Part shown: positions 23,495 to 34,199 of the stretch, piece by piece
Numbering within the stretch: the first letter of the stretch is position 1
How the letters are laid out: every line of letters begins with the position of its first letter
From: Salticus scenicus
Taxonomy: Eukaryota > Arthropoda > Arachnida > Araneae > Salticidae
Assembly: GCA_963930645.1 (NCBI GenBank)
Contig: OZ005649.1
Location: forward strand, 38,797,664 to 38,861,663
Direction of reading: 5' to 3'
Length of the DNA stretch: 64,000 nucleotides
Notes under the pieces: generated by a model
What the model was told of the DNA's origin: nothing
Seen by the model: the letters and a program-made list of their open reading frames with translations, nothing else
Database searches by the model: none
Made by a program: the position numbers and the translations under genes

Positions 23495-25340
23495 AAGAAG
23501 TAGTTCCCTTTGTAATAGCTTGTTTTTTTATGACTTTGGAATAGGGCTTCTATAAATTCTGCTAGTCAGTTGTATTGTATTCTTAAAAGCTATGTTCCGC
23601 TTCTTTGTTGAATTTTTCCAGAAACTTGGGGGGTCAAAATGTCTAGCAGAGTGCTGTTTGTTTGCAATATCCCTAGGGGAAAAAGAGAGGAAGAAACGTA
23701 TTTGTTTTGATTTGATTTTTATTTTTACTGTGGCGACGGCTAGCTGATCCAGTTAGGAGGAAAAATATGTGGGTGTAATTCGCTTCTGCTTCACCCCCCC
23801 CCCCCCTTCATTGCATTTTAAAATATAAGTAAATATCTGAAGTTAAAATTTCACTAATAAAGCCAGTTGCAGTAATTAATTATTTTAATTTTAATTTAAA
23901 TTATTTTAATTTAATTCTTTTTTTTGTGTGTGTGCGTATGTGTGTGTGTGAAAATTATTAGAAGAATACGCTACTGAAAACTCTCTCTCCTAAAGTTTCT
24001 CTATGATGTTATTGATAGCACATCAAATTCTGAGACATACGTTTGTGAACTTATATATCAGAACTTTTATAAAAAGTTTTTCTTTTAATTTATATTTACG
24101 GAACTTTTATATAAAAAATTTTCTTTTGACATAAATTCTTCAGAACTTTTTTGTCAAAACTATTTTTAATAAAAGTACTTGCTGAAATTTTTTGTTGAAA
24201 GTTTAATTGTAAAAGTTCTTGTCAACCAGATTAACTGGAACTTATTGAAAAAGTTCAATAACTGTTCTGAACCTTGCTTGATACTAATTTGTCTGAAAAT
24301 ATTTTTAAAACAGAAATGGGGGGCAGTGTTGCCAACTTATAGTGACATTTTTATTTAATAATCACCTCTTATTTTGAAAAATGATGCTAGTTTGGATAAT
24401 GGTCGATTAGACAAACAACACTGATTGCGGGTCAAGTATCCCATGACTTTAGATCAAACCACCAATACATGGGGTTGTTTAACCCAAAATTAGTTCCTCA
24501 CAAAACGAGCTGTCGGGCTTCACCTAAATTAAGGAGAGTAAACTGATTATGTAATTTTTAGTACAACTAACAAAATGATATATAAATGACCTGCCTTATC
24601 CCATAGTTAATTGTTTATCTTACAGTTTGCAAAATTTGGATCAACCCTCCCTAATCTCCCCACTTAACTCTTATTCTAATAAGAAGCAACTCAGAGAATT
24701 TATTCAAAAATTTTTATTTTGTATTTAACTAACTTTTCATAGTACATTGCATCACAGAAAAAAACCTTGTTCAATCACAAACTTCTTATAAATGTCAATT
24801 TTGTTTGCATTCATCCACCAGAATCATACTCTTTACCTAAAAATAAAAACATATATAAATTTAAAAATATTGAACAAAAATAAGAAATGCACAGAGAATA
24901 AAAAAATTCTAAATCAATTAATAACGAAATGGTTTAAAACACAGGGTTTAAACTTGTTGATATTATCAGTTTTGAGTTATGCTAATAATAGACACATATA
25001 CACCTGATTGATGGCATCGTAAAACGTATAATTATATCAGAAACCCAGTTTTAAAAATATGAGTCGAAAACATGAACTTTCTCTTAAGAAAGAGAAAATT
25101 AATTAAAATGATATAACTGTTCTAATTTTGACCATTTTTAAAAATATTTTAAAGTATTTAATATGAAGTATCAAGAAATATCATGATCTGGTGATGCTAT
25201 GACGATTCATGATCTAATCTATTAAAAAACACCTGATCATGAAGGGTTTATTTAATTCACCCCATAAGTAGCTCAAAAAACAGTATAACTTCTTTTTACC
25301 CATATATATGGTATATTATTGCGTGATTTGTTTTAACCTA
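23495..25340. other. no recognised feature
   Basis: AT-rich sequence with a poly-C run at about 23794-23806, TG-rich simple sequence near 23927-23950, and a stretch at 24050-24270 where AGAACTTTT/AAAAGTT recurs in degenerate form. No gene is supported. Confidence 0.5.
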
Positions 25341-25463
25341 CACTGTAAAAAAAATAACTATTACCAGCTGCAAGAAACTCTTTGTAATTGGAGAAAATAA
25401 TTATTTTCTCCAATCACAGAGAGATTCTTGCAGCTGGTAATAGTTTTTTTTTTTTTTATAGTG
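25341..25463. mobile_element. palindromic MITE, CACTGTAAAA family (copy 1)
   Basis: A 123-bp near-perfect inverted repeat (CACTGTAAAAAAAATA...TTTTATAGTG) is flanked by TA. Arms share CAGCTGCAAGAA and TTGGAGAAAATAATT. A second member of the same family is at 53545-53694. Confidence 0.75.
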
Positions 25464-25942
25464 TAGTGAAAATAATAATAATAATAATAATTTTCCAATT
25501 GACCAAATTTGCATAAAGACAGTATATACAAGAAATAACTTTAAAAAATAATAATAACGGGCAGATTTTTTTTCTTTATTTAGACTTCTTTTAACCTTAT
25601 TTTAAACAGTTTTTCAACTTATACTATCTACTTAACTGAACAGGGGAACGACCCCGGCTCACCGCTCGAAGAGCGGACTGTCTACTTAACTCTAAAACAT
25701 AAAGAATTAAATCACGAAATAATAAAAAAAAAAATTAAATTTCTATTTTTTTTGTGACACCCTGTACGTAATATAACGCCATATTTTATAAAGTTACTTA
25801 GAATATTTCTTAGTAACATTATGTGTATTTTATAAGTTTATATTATTTTATTTTTATGAAAAGGACATTGGCGCTGCTTCCGTACTATCTTCCCCATCGG
25901 TAACCGAGAGGTTGTACTCTCTAAGCCATAAAACGATAATTA
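25464..25942. other. no recognised feature
   Basis: AT-rich sequence with an (AAT)n run near 25470-25490 and a short GC-richer stretch at 25640-25680 and 25865-25925. Confidence 0.45.
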
Positions 25943-26865
25943 GGGGAAGGGTGGGCAAAATGGGGTGGTAGGGCAAAATTGGTTTTTGATAACCCCGCTT
26001 ATAGAATGCTGTCATCTGTATGTCATTGCTATAGGTTGTGTGCGCCGTATCTGATATTCCTTTCCACGTGAGATACTGCTTGCAGAGTCACAGACAGATA
26101 CACTTCCAAGATTTATGTACTTTTTCATTACCCTGATATAAGGTAAGTGTGATGTTTGGATATTTTAATTGTTAGGTTAGATTGCAGATACGAACGTGAT
26201 AGTTTGTATTAGCTAAAATGGATGTTTTTTAAGTGAATTGCATGAAAGAGTAGAACTGCATTCAGTGTGATTTATTATATAGGCGTAGTTGTTTTGCATG
26301 GCTGCTTGTAGGGCAAAACGGGGTATCTCGAGGTGGGGTCAAGAGGTAATGGTCAAAAGGTCAAATGGCAAAAAAGTCGGGTGTCTGGCAGTTCACAAGC
26401 CAAGAGAAGTCGTGTTCCTACCCTACCAACAGACGACACATCGTCAGACAGTGATCCAGACGATGTACATGTTACATGCTTGTACTTTCACGAAATATGT
26501 GCAAGATCAGCACAAGGAGAAGGATGAATCAAGTGCAGTGAATGTAACAAATGGGTTTATGACTTGTGCGCCGGTGTTGATGAGGACGATAACAGGTTCG
26601 TATATGAACTGTGTCAGTAAAGTTTGTTCAGTTGAGAGGTACCCCATTTTGCCCTATCCCGTAGGGCAAAATGGAGAATTTTGCAGCTTTGAATATATTC
26701 ATATGCAGATCATAAAATATGCGGTGTATTTCTAATTCCCACACTGCAGAATAAACGCTAAAGTTGTAAAATTGAAATAAATATTACTTAGTGCATCTCT
26801 TTCTATTTGTCACAGAGTTATTGACCAGAATAAGCTTAAGTACCCCATTTTGCCCACCCATCCCC
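25943..26865 (+). mobile_element. pogo/Tigger-like DNA transposon, deletion derivative
   Basis: The termini are inverted (GGGGAAGGGTGGGCAAAATG at the left, CATTTTGCCCACCCATCCCC at the right) with TA on both sides (25941-25942, 26866-26867). The motif GGGCAAAATGGGG or its complement recurs inside (about 25972, 26308, 26644, 26667), giving subterminal repeats. At 923 bp the element is too short for a full transposase. It retains a fragment of the C-terminal end described separately. Confidence 0.75.
26390..26625 (+). pseudogene. C-terminal fragment of pogo-like transposase
   Basis: One frame reads SDSDPDDVHVTCLYFHEIC, then after an in-frame stop IKCSECNKWVYDLCAGVDEDD and FVYELC. The C-x-x-C...W...C-A-G-V-D pattern matches the zinc-binding tail of pogo/jerky-type transposases, where it reads EGWIxCxxCxxWxHxxCAG. 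An in-frame stop (TGA, about 26525) where the family has Trp marks it as dead. The catalytic DDE core is missing, and the tail sits between the element's terminal repeats. A host PHD-like gene is less likely because of this position. Confidence 0.55.
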
Positions 26866-27048
26866 TACCTGATTCGAAACTAGGTCACCCACACTCACTG
26901 CCCATTTAGAGTTTTTCGACTTTTCTCAAAAACTTCTGTAAATAAGACTAGGATACCTTAGAAAGAGCCTCATGGAGAACATTCTATTGAGGTCTAGGTT
27001 ACTATGATAGACAATTTGTCTGAAACCTTAACCAAACGATCGTGCTGT

Positions 27049-27094
<46 letters not shown>

Positions 27095-27139
27095 TAATCT
27101 TAAAAATGTGAGACAGACAACATTAAAATCGAAAATTTG
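26866..27139. repeat. flanking sequence with (AAT)n microsatellite
   Basis: An (ATA)n run of about 38 bp lies at 27054-27092; the remainder is unremarkable. Confidence 0.7.
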
Positions 27140-27154
27140 ATAAACACTCTGGTA

Positions 27155-27900
27155 TTAAACCAATTAAAATTACAACGTTAGGAACGCCGAAGCGAAAAAA
27201 TATGGGAAGCCTGCAGCTGTTTCTGTAGCCTTTAGCGTACCGTCTTCAGTGCATAAAGATATCTGGAACTGGAGAAGTTCTTATATAGAGAGACGAGTAA
27301 CCGAATTCTGTTCAACCAATAGGATTACGGGAAAGGTGGGGAGAGCGGCCAATAGGAATTTTACGCTAGTTGTGTAAACTGTAGAAAAATTAAGAAAATG
27401 TGGACCGAATGTAAAATTTCCAACAACCAGACAAACAGGGAACAGCGAAATCACAATTGACAAGATTTTTAAGATTTTTATAAATATAAAAATCTTCAAA
27501 GAAATCGAATTCATGAATGGATTTAGGTCTGCAAATTATTTTACCTGAATATGTATAGTTTAAAATTATGATTTTCCTCCCAGCAATGCATAGAAATAGC
27601 TAATTTATTGGATACTTGTTTACGGAGGTAATTAATATGTTCTTTTAGACGGAATTTGAGACTGCGTTTAGTTTGGGCAATGCATGACAAACCGCACTGA
27701 CAGAAAATATTATTGATGCCCCAAGAACTATACTTATCTATTGGATATTTTAGCTGAGAAAGGCGAAAAAATTATTTTAAAATCATCTTGTTTAAGAATT
27801 TTAGCTATGCCATGACTGGATCTAGGTAAATAGGTTAAAATAATACTCATAAGTCAGAACAGAAAGCAATAACACACAAAGAATGTTTAAGCTTGACAAA
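27155..27900 (-). pseudogene. Penelope-like 3' fragment: GIY-YIG endonuclease remnant and 3' tail
   Basis: Read on the minus strand, about 27720-27540 encodes FCQCGLSCIAQTKRSLK, then FRLKEHINYLRKQ and HCWEENHNFK. This is the C-terminal endonuclease of Penelope-like elements, with the second catalytic-motif Tyr lost (SCIAQT for SYIGQT). The 3' untranslated tail with a hammerhead-like motif follows. It is a tandem partial copy next to the one at 27905-29290. Confidence 0.75.
27219..27249 (-). ncRNA. hammerhead-like motif, Penelope copy 1 (degenerate)
   Basis: On the minus strand: CTGAAGA, one extra C, stem II arms GGTA and TACA, then GAAAC. The stem is weakened by one substitution relative to the copy at 32581-32611. 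Confidence 0.4.
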
Positions 27901-27904
27901 TATT

Positions 27905-29290
27905 AAAAGGAGACATGGCGCTGGATTATTAATCCAATAAAAACTGCAACGTTAGGAACGTCGAAGAGAAAAAAAATATGGGAAGCATACAGCTGTTTCG
28001 GTAGCCTTTAGCGAACCTTCTTCAGTGCATAAAGATATCAGGAGCTGAATAAGTGTTCATATATATAGAAGAGGGACCGAATTATGTTCAACCAATAGGA
28101 TTACGTTGAAAGATGGGGAGAGTGGCCAATAGGAATTTTAGAAACGCTAGTTGTGTTAACTGTAGAAAAATTTAAAAAATGTGGACCGATTGTAAATTTT
28201 CCAACAATCAGACAAGTAGAGAACAACTAAATCACAATTGACAAGATTTTTAAGATCTTTATAAATATGTATAAAAAACCTTCAAAGAAATCGAGTTCGT
28301 GAATAGATTTACGTCTGCAAATTATTTTACCTGAATCAAATTTAAAATTATGATTTTCCTCCCAACAATGCTTAGAAATAGTCGATTTATAGGTTTCTTG
28401 TTTACGGACGTAATTAATCTGTTCTTTTAGACGGAATTTGAGACTGCGTATAGTTTGGCCAATGTATGACAAACTGCACTGACAAGAAATACCATAGATG
28501 TACCAAGAATTATACTTATCTATCGGATCTTTTACCTGAGAAAAGGTAAGTTTACTGAAAGGAGAAAAAAATTATTTCAAAATCATGTCGTTTAAGAATT
28601 TTAGGTAGAACATGACTGAATCTATGAAAATAGGGCAAAACAATACTGATATTAGAAGAGACTGATTTAATCGATGAAGTACGAAGGAGTTGTAATTTTT
28701 GGATAGCTTTGTCTATACTGGAAGGATTCTAACATCTGTCAATTGCTATGACTTTCAGATGTTTTATTTTAGATTTTACTAAAACAGGACCAGAACAAAT
28801 ATTAAGCGCATGATTAACAAAAGCATAGAAAGCAGCCATTTTGGGGGTAGGTGGATGGCATGAACGCGCATGGGGAGGTAGAGAGATTGCAAAATTTTAC
28901 GATAAACGGTGGTGGAAAATCCATCTACGGTACGAGATACAAGGATATCAAGAAAAGTAAGTGAGCCATTTTTTTCTATTTCATAAGTAAACTGGATATT
29001 ACTGTCTATGAAATTTAAAGCTTCTAAGACATGATCAATATTGTGACGAGATGTGTCGATAAGCGTTAAGGTTTCATCAACGTAACGGGTCCAAAAAGGA
29101 AAAGACGTTTTCTTAAAAAGCCTAAATTCAAAATAATGCATCTAAATATCTGCGCGAATAGTGGGGAGAGAGGATCCCATGGCTAAACCTTGAGATTGAC
29201 GATAGAGTTTACTTTGCAAAGAAAAAGTCGTTTGTGATAAACAAATGCGGGTTAGAGAAATTAATTCTTGTGTTTAACCTTGTAAGTAAC
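27905..29290 (-). pseudogene. Penelope-like element: RT C-terminal part, GIY-YIG endonuclease, 3' tail
   Basis: On the minus strand, 29160-28780 carries the RT end: MGSPLSP-like residues near 29180 (frameshifted), then RYVDETLTLIDTSRHNI with the catalytic Y-V-D-D altered to Y-V-D-E. FLDILVSRTVDG and TTVYRK follow. Further on, about 28530-28290 encodes the GIY-YIG nuclease (YGISCQCSLSYIGQT, RSLKFRLKEQ, KHCWEENHNFKFDSGKII). The 3' tail with a hammerhead-like motif ends near 27905. Penelope-like elements use this single-chain RT plus GIY-YIG nuclease for target-primed insertion. Frameshifts and the D-to-E change indicate an inactive copy. Confidence 0.8.
27995..28025 (-). ncRNA. hammerhead-like motif, Penelope copy 2
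   Basis: On the minus strand: CTGAAGA, one extra base, stem II arms GGT and ACC around CGCTAAAGG-type loop, then GAAAC followed by the palindromic AGCTG. Slightly degenerate stem II. Confidence 0.45.
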
Positions 29291-29302
29291 CGAACATTTT
29301 AA

Positions 29303-30122
29303 TGATGGCCCTTATATTGCTCTGCCCCGTGATCCCTCTCTTCAAGAACTAATTAAATTTAAATCTGCTATGAAAAATTGCCCGTTGTATTCAGACTCAA
29401 CTAAATCTCATAGTATCCCTTCTATAGCTAACTTCGCCGGATTTTACGCATTACCAAAAGTCCATAAATCCAATATCCCATTTCGTCCCATAGTCTATAA
29501 TATCGGTACAGCTTCCTATCGTTTAGCTAAATTTCTAACTACAATTTTTGCTCCCCTTCTTTCTACAAATATTTATACTGTAGAAAACTCTATTAATTTC
29601 GCTAAAAATATTCAAAACTGCCCTCATACTAATCTTACTATGGTCTCATTTGATGTAAAATCCCTTTTCACACTAATGTTCCAATAGGTGGCGCCCTCTC
29701 ATGTCTCAAAATGAAATTAAAAGAGCCTCCTACCGTTTAGCTAAATTTCTAACTACAATTTTTGCTCCCCTTCTTTCTACAAATATGTACACTGTAAAAA
29801 ACTCTATTAATTTCGCTAAAAATATTCAAAACTGCCCTCATACTAATCTTACTATGGTCTCATTTGATGTAAAATCCCTTTTCACTAATGTTCCATTAGG
29901 TGGCGCCCTCTCATGTCTCAAAATGGAACTAAAAGAGTTTCATTTCACGTCTTTTGAAGAGAATTAATTTCTCTAACCCGCATTTGTTTATCACAAACTA
30001 CTTTTTCTTTCCAAAGTAAATTCTATCGTCAATCTGAAGATTTAGCCATGGGATCTCCTCTCTCCCCTATTCTCGCAGATATTTACATGCATTATTTTGA
30101 ATGTAAGCTTTTTGCCGAAACG
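29303..30122 (+). pseudogene. Penelope-like RT, N-terminal and core part, with internal duplication
   Basis: The plus-strand reading begins near DGPYIALPRDPSL, then gives FYALPKVHKSNIPFRPIV, SYRLAKFLTTIFAPLL and MVSFDVKSLFT, the conserved Penelope-like RT blocks around motif A. A segment of about 210 bp (29515-29695) is directly repeated at 29727-29905. Near 29970-30100 the reading continues in another frame with AMGSPLSPILADIYMHYFE (motif B region). The RT then breaks at about 30122, where unrelated sequence begins. The remaining RT resumes at 31762. Confidence 0.8.
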
Positions 30123-30123
30123 T

Positions 30124-31524
30124 CAGTGGAGGTCCTCTGTTGAGACTCAAAACGGTTTTGGGGTCTGTTTGTGTGTTTCTCTGTTGCGCGATAACGGCTG
30201 CGAAAATCATGCTATTGACTTGAAATTTGTTACATAAGTTCATAAATCTAACAGAATCATCTGTATAGTTTTGAGTGTGTATTCCATTTGTACTTCGTGT
30301 ACAGGGACACGCCAGAATTTTTCTTATCATTACGGCCTATGGGAAGAATTTGTAGGTACCGCGATAACCACCGCAAAAATCAAGCTATTGACTTGCAATT
30401 TTGTACACATATTTATGAAACACACAGAAATTTAGCTGTATAGTATTGGGTGTGTATTCCATTTGCAGTTCGTGTACAGTGACAGACCAATTTTTTTCTT
30501 ATCATTACAGCCCATGGGCAGAATTTGTATGTACCGCATTAGCGGCCACAAAAATGCTACGAATGACTTGCAAATTGGCACACATATTCAGGCACTGCAT
30601 AGAAATAGCTATATAATTTTTTTTATCTATATTTTTTTATGGATTGTATACAGGGACACATCAAAATTCTTATCATTACAACATATTAGGGGAATTTCGT
30701 TTAAATGCGTTATGACATTATTATTTTGCTATCAACAAAATATGAAATTAGCGTACATTACTGACATGCTTAAACTAGTGTTTTCTGCAGAAAATATGTG
30801 CTCTTAGTCTTAATTATTACAGGACCATGCAAAAGTGTTCTGACAGTGTAAAGTAATCAGCCAAATTACGTGAAGTTTCGAACAATTATTCATGAAAAAC
30901 GTAGAATGAGCTGAATAGTTCTTACTGGTGTATACAATGTTTATGGTTCGTTTACGGAGACGCACAAAAGAATTTTGTGATATTAGAGCCTATGAACAAA
31001 TTTTTATTTAAGCGCAGTTTAATACGTTTATGTTGCATTCAACGTAATGGAATTAACATATATTATAAAGATGCTTAAAAGCATGTTTACCCTAGAAAAA
31101 GCATATGTATAGACTAAATAATGTATTTACGAGACCCCACAAAAGAATTCCGATGACGTACTATAATGTCAAATCAGGTTGAAATATTAAAGAGTTATAA
31201 TTAATTAAATAGGTGTATTCTTTTTAGAGTAAATAATTACTGTGGCTCCTTTTCTGGGTTACATAAAAGAATTTCGTACTATTGCGGTATATAGTCGGTA
31301 TTTCTTAAAAGTATATTTTACATGCTTACACCTCGTTAAATAAAAGGAAATTTTATTAGAATTTTAAAAGAAGGCTTTTCAGTGGAGAAATGAGGGCATA
31401 GAATTGGTGACTCGTTTACAGGGTTACTCAAAATAATTTCGATATGTCTGAAATCATTTTGCATGATATTTAGTACAAATATTTATGAACTGCAGGGAAT
31501 TAATACATGGCAATTAGTAATTAG

Positions 31525-31561
<37 letters not shown>

Positions 31562-31761
31562 TAGTTATAGAAAGAAAAATATAGCGGGGGGTTGAGGAGC
31601 GGCAGCCCCCTCAGGAACCGTTCTGTTTATGTAGCAAAACAGTCGAATCAATATATAATGTTATATATTAAGGAATTAAAAAAAAAATGATCTGTTGAAT
31701 AATGTATGATGCAAATAAGACTTTGAAGCTCCTGATCTACAGATCCACGAGTTAGAAAAAT
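30124..31761. repeat. insertion of degenerate tandem repeats inside the Penelope RT
   Basis: Comparison with the opposed copy shows that the RT is interrupted between LF(K) and the YADD block by about 1.6 kb. The insert has units of about 174 bp starting near 30188 (GCGATAACGG), 30361 (GCGATAACCA) and 30536 (GCATTAGCGG). They share TATTGACTTG, GTGTGTATTCCATTTG, CTTATCATTAC and GAATTTGTA, and decay to the right. A (TA)n run lies at about 31528-31556, and a GC-rich hairpin (GGGGG...GCAGCCCCC) at 31585-31612. No coding function or terminal repeats were recognised. Confidence 0.65.
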
Positions 31762-32703
31762 GCCTTTTTCTTTTTAGACCTGTTACGCTGATGACACCTT
31801 TACGCTTATCGACACATGTCGTCACAATATTGACCAGGTCTTAGAAACTTTAAATTCCATAGACAGTAGTATCCAGTTTACTTATGAAATAGAAAATAAT
31901 GGCTCATCCGTTTATCGTAAAAGTTTTGCAGTCTGTCTACCTCTCCATGCGCGTTCATGTCATCCCCCTACCTAAAAAATGACTGCTCTCTATACTTTTG
32001 TTAATCGTGCGCTTGATATTTGTTCTGATACTGTTTAAGTAAACTCTGAAATAAAATATCTGAAAGCCATAACAATTGACAGAATATATAGTATTTCCTG
32101 TCTTGCATCTGTAATATTTCATGTCAGTGCGATTTGTCATACTACACTAGCCAAACTAAACGCAGTCTCAAATTCTATCTAGAAGAACATATTAATTGCG
32201 TCCGTAAACAAGAAACCAATAAATCGGCTACTTTTAATCATTGCTGGTAGGAAAATCATAATTTTAAATTTGATTCAGCTAAAATAATTTTCAGACATAA
32301 ATCCATTCATGAACTCGATTTCTTTGAAGCTTTTTATACATATTTATAAAAATCTTAAAAATTTGGCTAATTGTGATTTCGCTGTTCCCTATTTGTCTGA
32401 TTGTTGGAAATTTTACAATCGGTCCACATTTTCTTAATTTTTCTAGAGTTTACACAACTAGCGTTTCTAAAATTCCTATTGGCCACATTCCCTACCTTTC
32501 CGTAATCCTAGTGGTTGAATAGAATTCGGTCCCGCTTCTATATATATGAACATTTCTCTAGTTCCAGATATCTTTATGCACTGAAGACGGTACGCTAAAG
32601 GCTACCGAAACAGCTGTAGGCTTCCCATATTTTTTCTCTTCAACGTTCCTAACGTTGTAATTTTTATTGGTTTAATAATGCAGTGCCAAGTCTACTTTTA
32701 ATA
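31762..32703 (+). pseudogene. Penelope-like RT end, GIY-YIG endonuclease remnant and 3' tail
   Basis: The plus strand resumes the RT at the catalytic block (YADDTFTLIDTCRHNIDQ, IQFTYEIENNGSS). After frameshifts comes the GIY-YIG region near 32100-32330 (ISCQCDLSYYTSQTKRS, FYLEEHINC, then a stop at HCW*ENHNFKF). The 3' tail ends at 32703 before the 15-bp repeat. This copy keeps Y-A-D-D, unlike the minus-strand copy with Y-V-D-E. It is dead by frameshifts and stops. Confidence 0.75.
32581..32611 (+). ncRNA. hammerhead-like motif, Penelope copy 3 (best preserved)
   Basis: CTGAAGA, one extra C, a 4-bp stem (GGTA with TACC) closing a CGCTAAAGGC loop, then GAAAC. The following ACAGCTGT is self-complementary and could serve as stem III of a dimeric type I hammerhead. 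It lies about 92 nt from the element's 3' end. Confidence 0.5.
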
Positions 32704-32814
32704 ATAAACATTCTGGTAGACTGATAGAAATGTTGTGCAGAAGATATAACAAAACAATATATATTAAATACATTTAACGTTTCAATTTTATAAATCTCAA
32801 TATTTCGAACTTAC

Positions 32815-32899
32815 ATAATGCATCCGTAAAAAGTGCAAGTAGGTAACTTGTCTGGGCAACACATTTGGCCAAATACCGTCATGCAGCACTCACCCTCTC
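32815..32899 (-). CDS. granulin gene B, probable last coding exon
   Basis: An 85-nt minus-strand exon candidate has acceptor CTTTCTTTAG and encodes EGECCMTVFGQMCCPDK followed by LPTCTFYGCI(M), the second half of a granulin repeat. Its entry phase (GA completing G) fits the exit phase of the exon at 53992-54233, giving a continuous repeat across the junction. At its 3' end the sequence ATGTAAGT can be read either as Met-stop (TAA) or as a GTAAGT donor. If it is the stop, this is the terminal exon and gene B ends here; if it is the donor, one more exon is needed in phase 2. The exon is separated from its partner by about 21 kb filled with transposons. Confidence 0.65.
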
Positions 32900-34103
32900 C
32901 TAAAGAAAGAAAAATAATTTCCTTATTTCTACTGGATAATTTATTAGCAGTCACTTTATTTACTAACCCTTAAATTCCTGATTTTTAAAAATCAATTAAG
33001 AAATGTTTTTCGGCTTTCATTTCTTAAATAATCCTGGAAAAAATACTTGAAAAATCCTATTTTCTTTTAGGTATGGTTTACGGCTAAAATGTAATTTATT
33101 GGCAATCGGCAGCATTCGGCTTTAATTCAAAACTAATTTTCCTTGATGAAATTCTAAATATGGACTATATATAATACATACCTTACTTTTCCATGTTATA
33201 TTTTTTTTCTTGATCACTGTTAAATAAATCCTTGTCGAATCATGTTCTTAGGCTGACTAAGAACAGGATTCGACAAGGATTTATTTAACAAAACAGTACA
33301 AACTCTACTTTTTTATATAGGAGTTTTTGCTAGTGTTAGAATACTTTTGTTACCTACTGTACAGACAGACATTTTCTAAAAATGATCAATTCGAGCTCTG
33401 TACCTCAAAACGTGTAAATTAATCAAAACCTGAAGTCGAAATATTTTACGAATCCAATAAATTCTTCCACTAAATATAGAAGAGTTACATTTTTTTTTTC
33501 TTTTTAGTATTTAAAATATTATTGCCAAACCTTCTCCCCCCCCCCTTTTTGGGTTAAATTTGGCGGACAATTGCATTTTCATAACTTTATTTTAATAGAT
33601 ATTTCATTTTATTTGTGCCTGATATACTGTGGTAAATGTGTGAAATGCAGAAAGTAAATGATATTTATGGTTTTCAGTTTTAGATTAGCAACTTATTTTC
33701 TCCCTAAATTGTCCGATAAAGTATTTAAATTTGTTACCGGATTTTTCAGAGCCGTTTCATATTAAATCCCGTTTATAAGTGCCTGGTAACTATTGTATGT
33801 TTGATTTTTGTAGTCAAAGATATTATACTATTTCAACGACAAAGAAGAAAAAGAAATCATTATATATTGCTTTTCAAAGAATGAAGATATGTGGTTTTTA
33901 ATAGTTCGGATTAATAAAAGATTCGAAATATTAAGACTCAAACTATCGAGGTTCTACTGCCTCATTCTTAACCCTTTAATCCACTGACGAAACCTTAGAG
34001 TACTATTAGATTAAAAATAGTATAAAATCGAATTTATCAAAGAAATGTTAATTGTGTTTATAAGGATAGAACGTATACACTTCAATTTAATCTCACTACA
34101 TAG

Positions 34104-34199
<96 letters not shown>

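Larger units (their letters stand above)
27155..32703. mobile_element. composite Penelope-like retroelement with opposed partial copies
   Basis: Minus-strand Penelope copies (27155-29290) face plus-strand copies (29303-32703), so both 3' ends point outward. The outer flanks carry an imperfect 15-bp direct repeat ATAAACAYTCTGGTA at 27140-27154 and 32704-32718, consistent with a target duplication of one insertion event. The right end extends about 27 bp beyond the part mirrored at the left end. The 3' conserved tail (containing CTGAAGA...GAAAC and AACGTTCCTAACGTTG) occurs three times. No copy is intact. Confidence 0.7.

Noticed and set aside
25865..26905. tRNA-like or SINE-like pieces (box B-like GATTCGAAAC at 26870) on either side of the pogo-like element
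   Set aside because: Order and spacing of A and B boxes do not fit a tRNA or tRNA-derived SINE when the element is removed.
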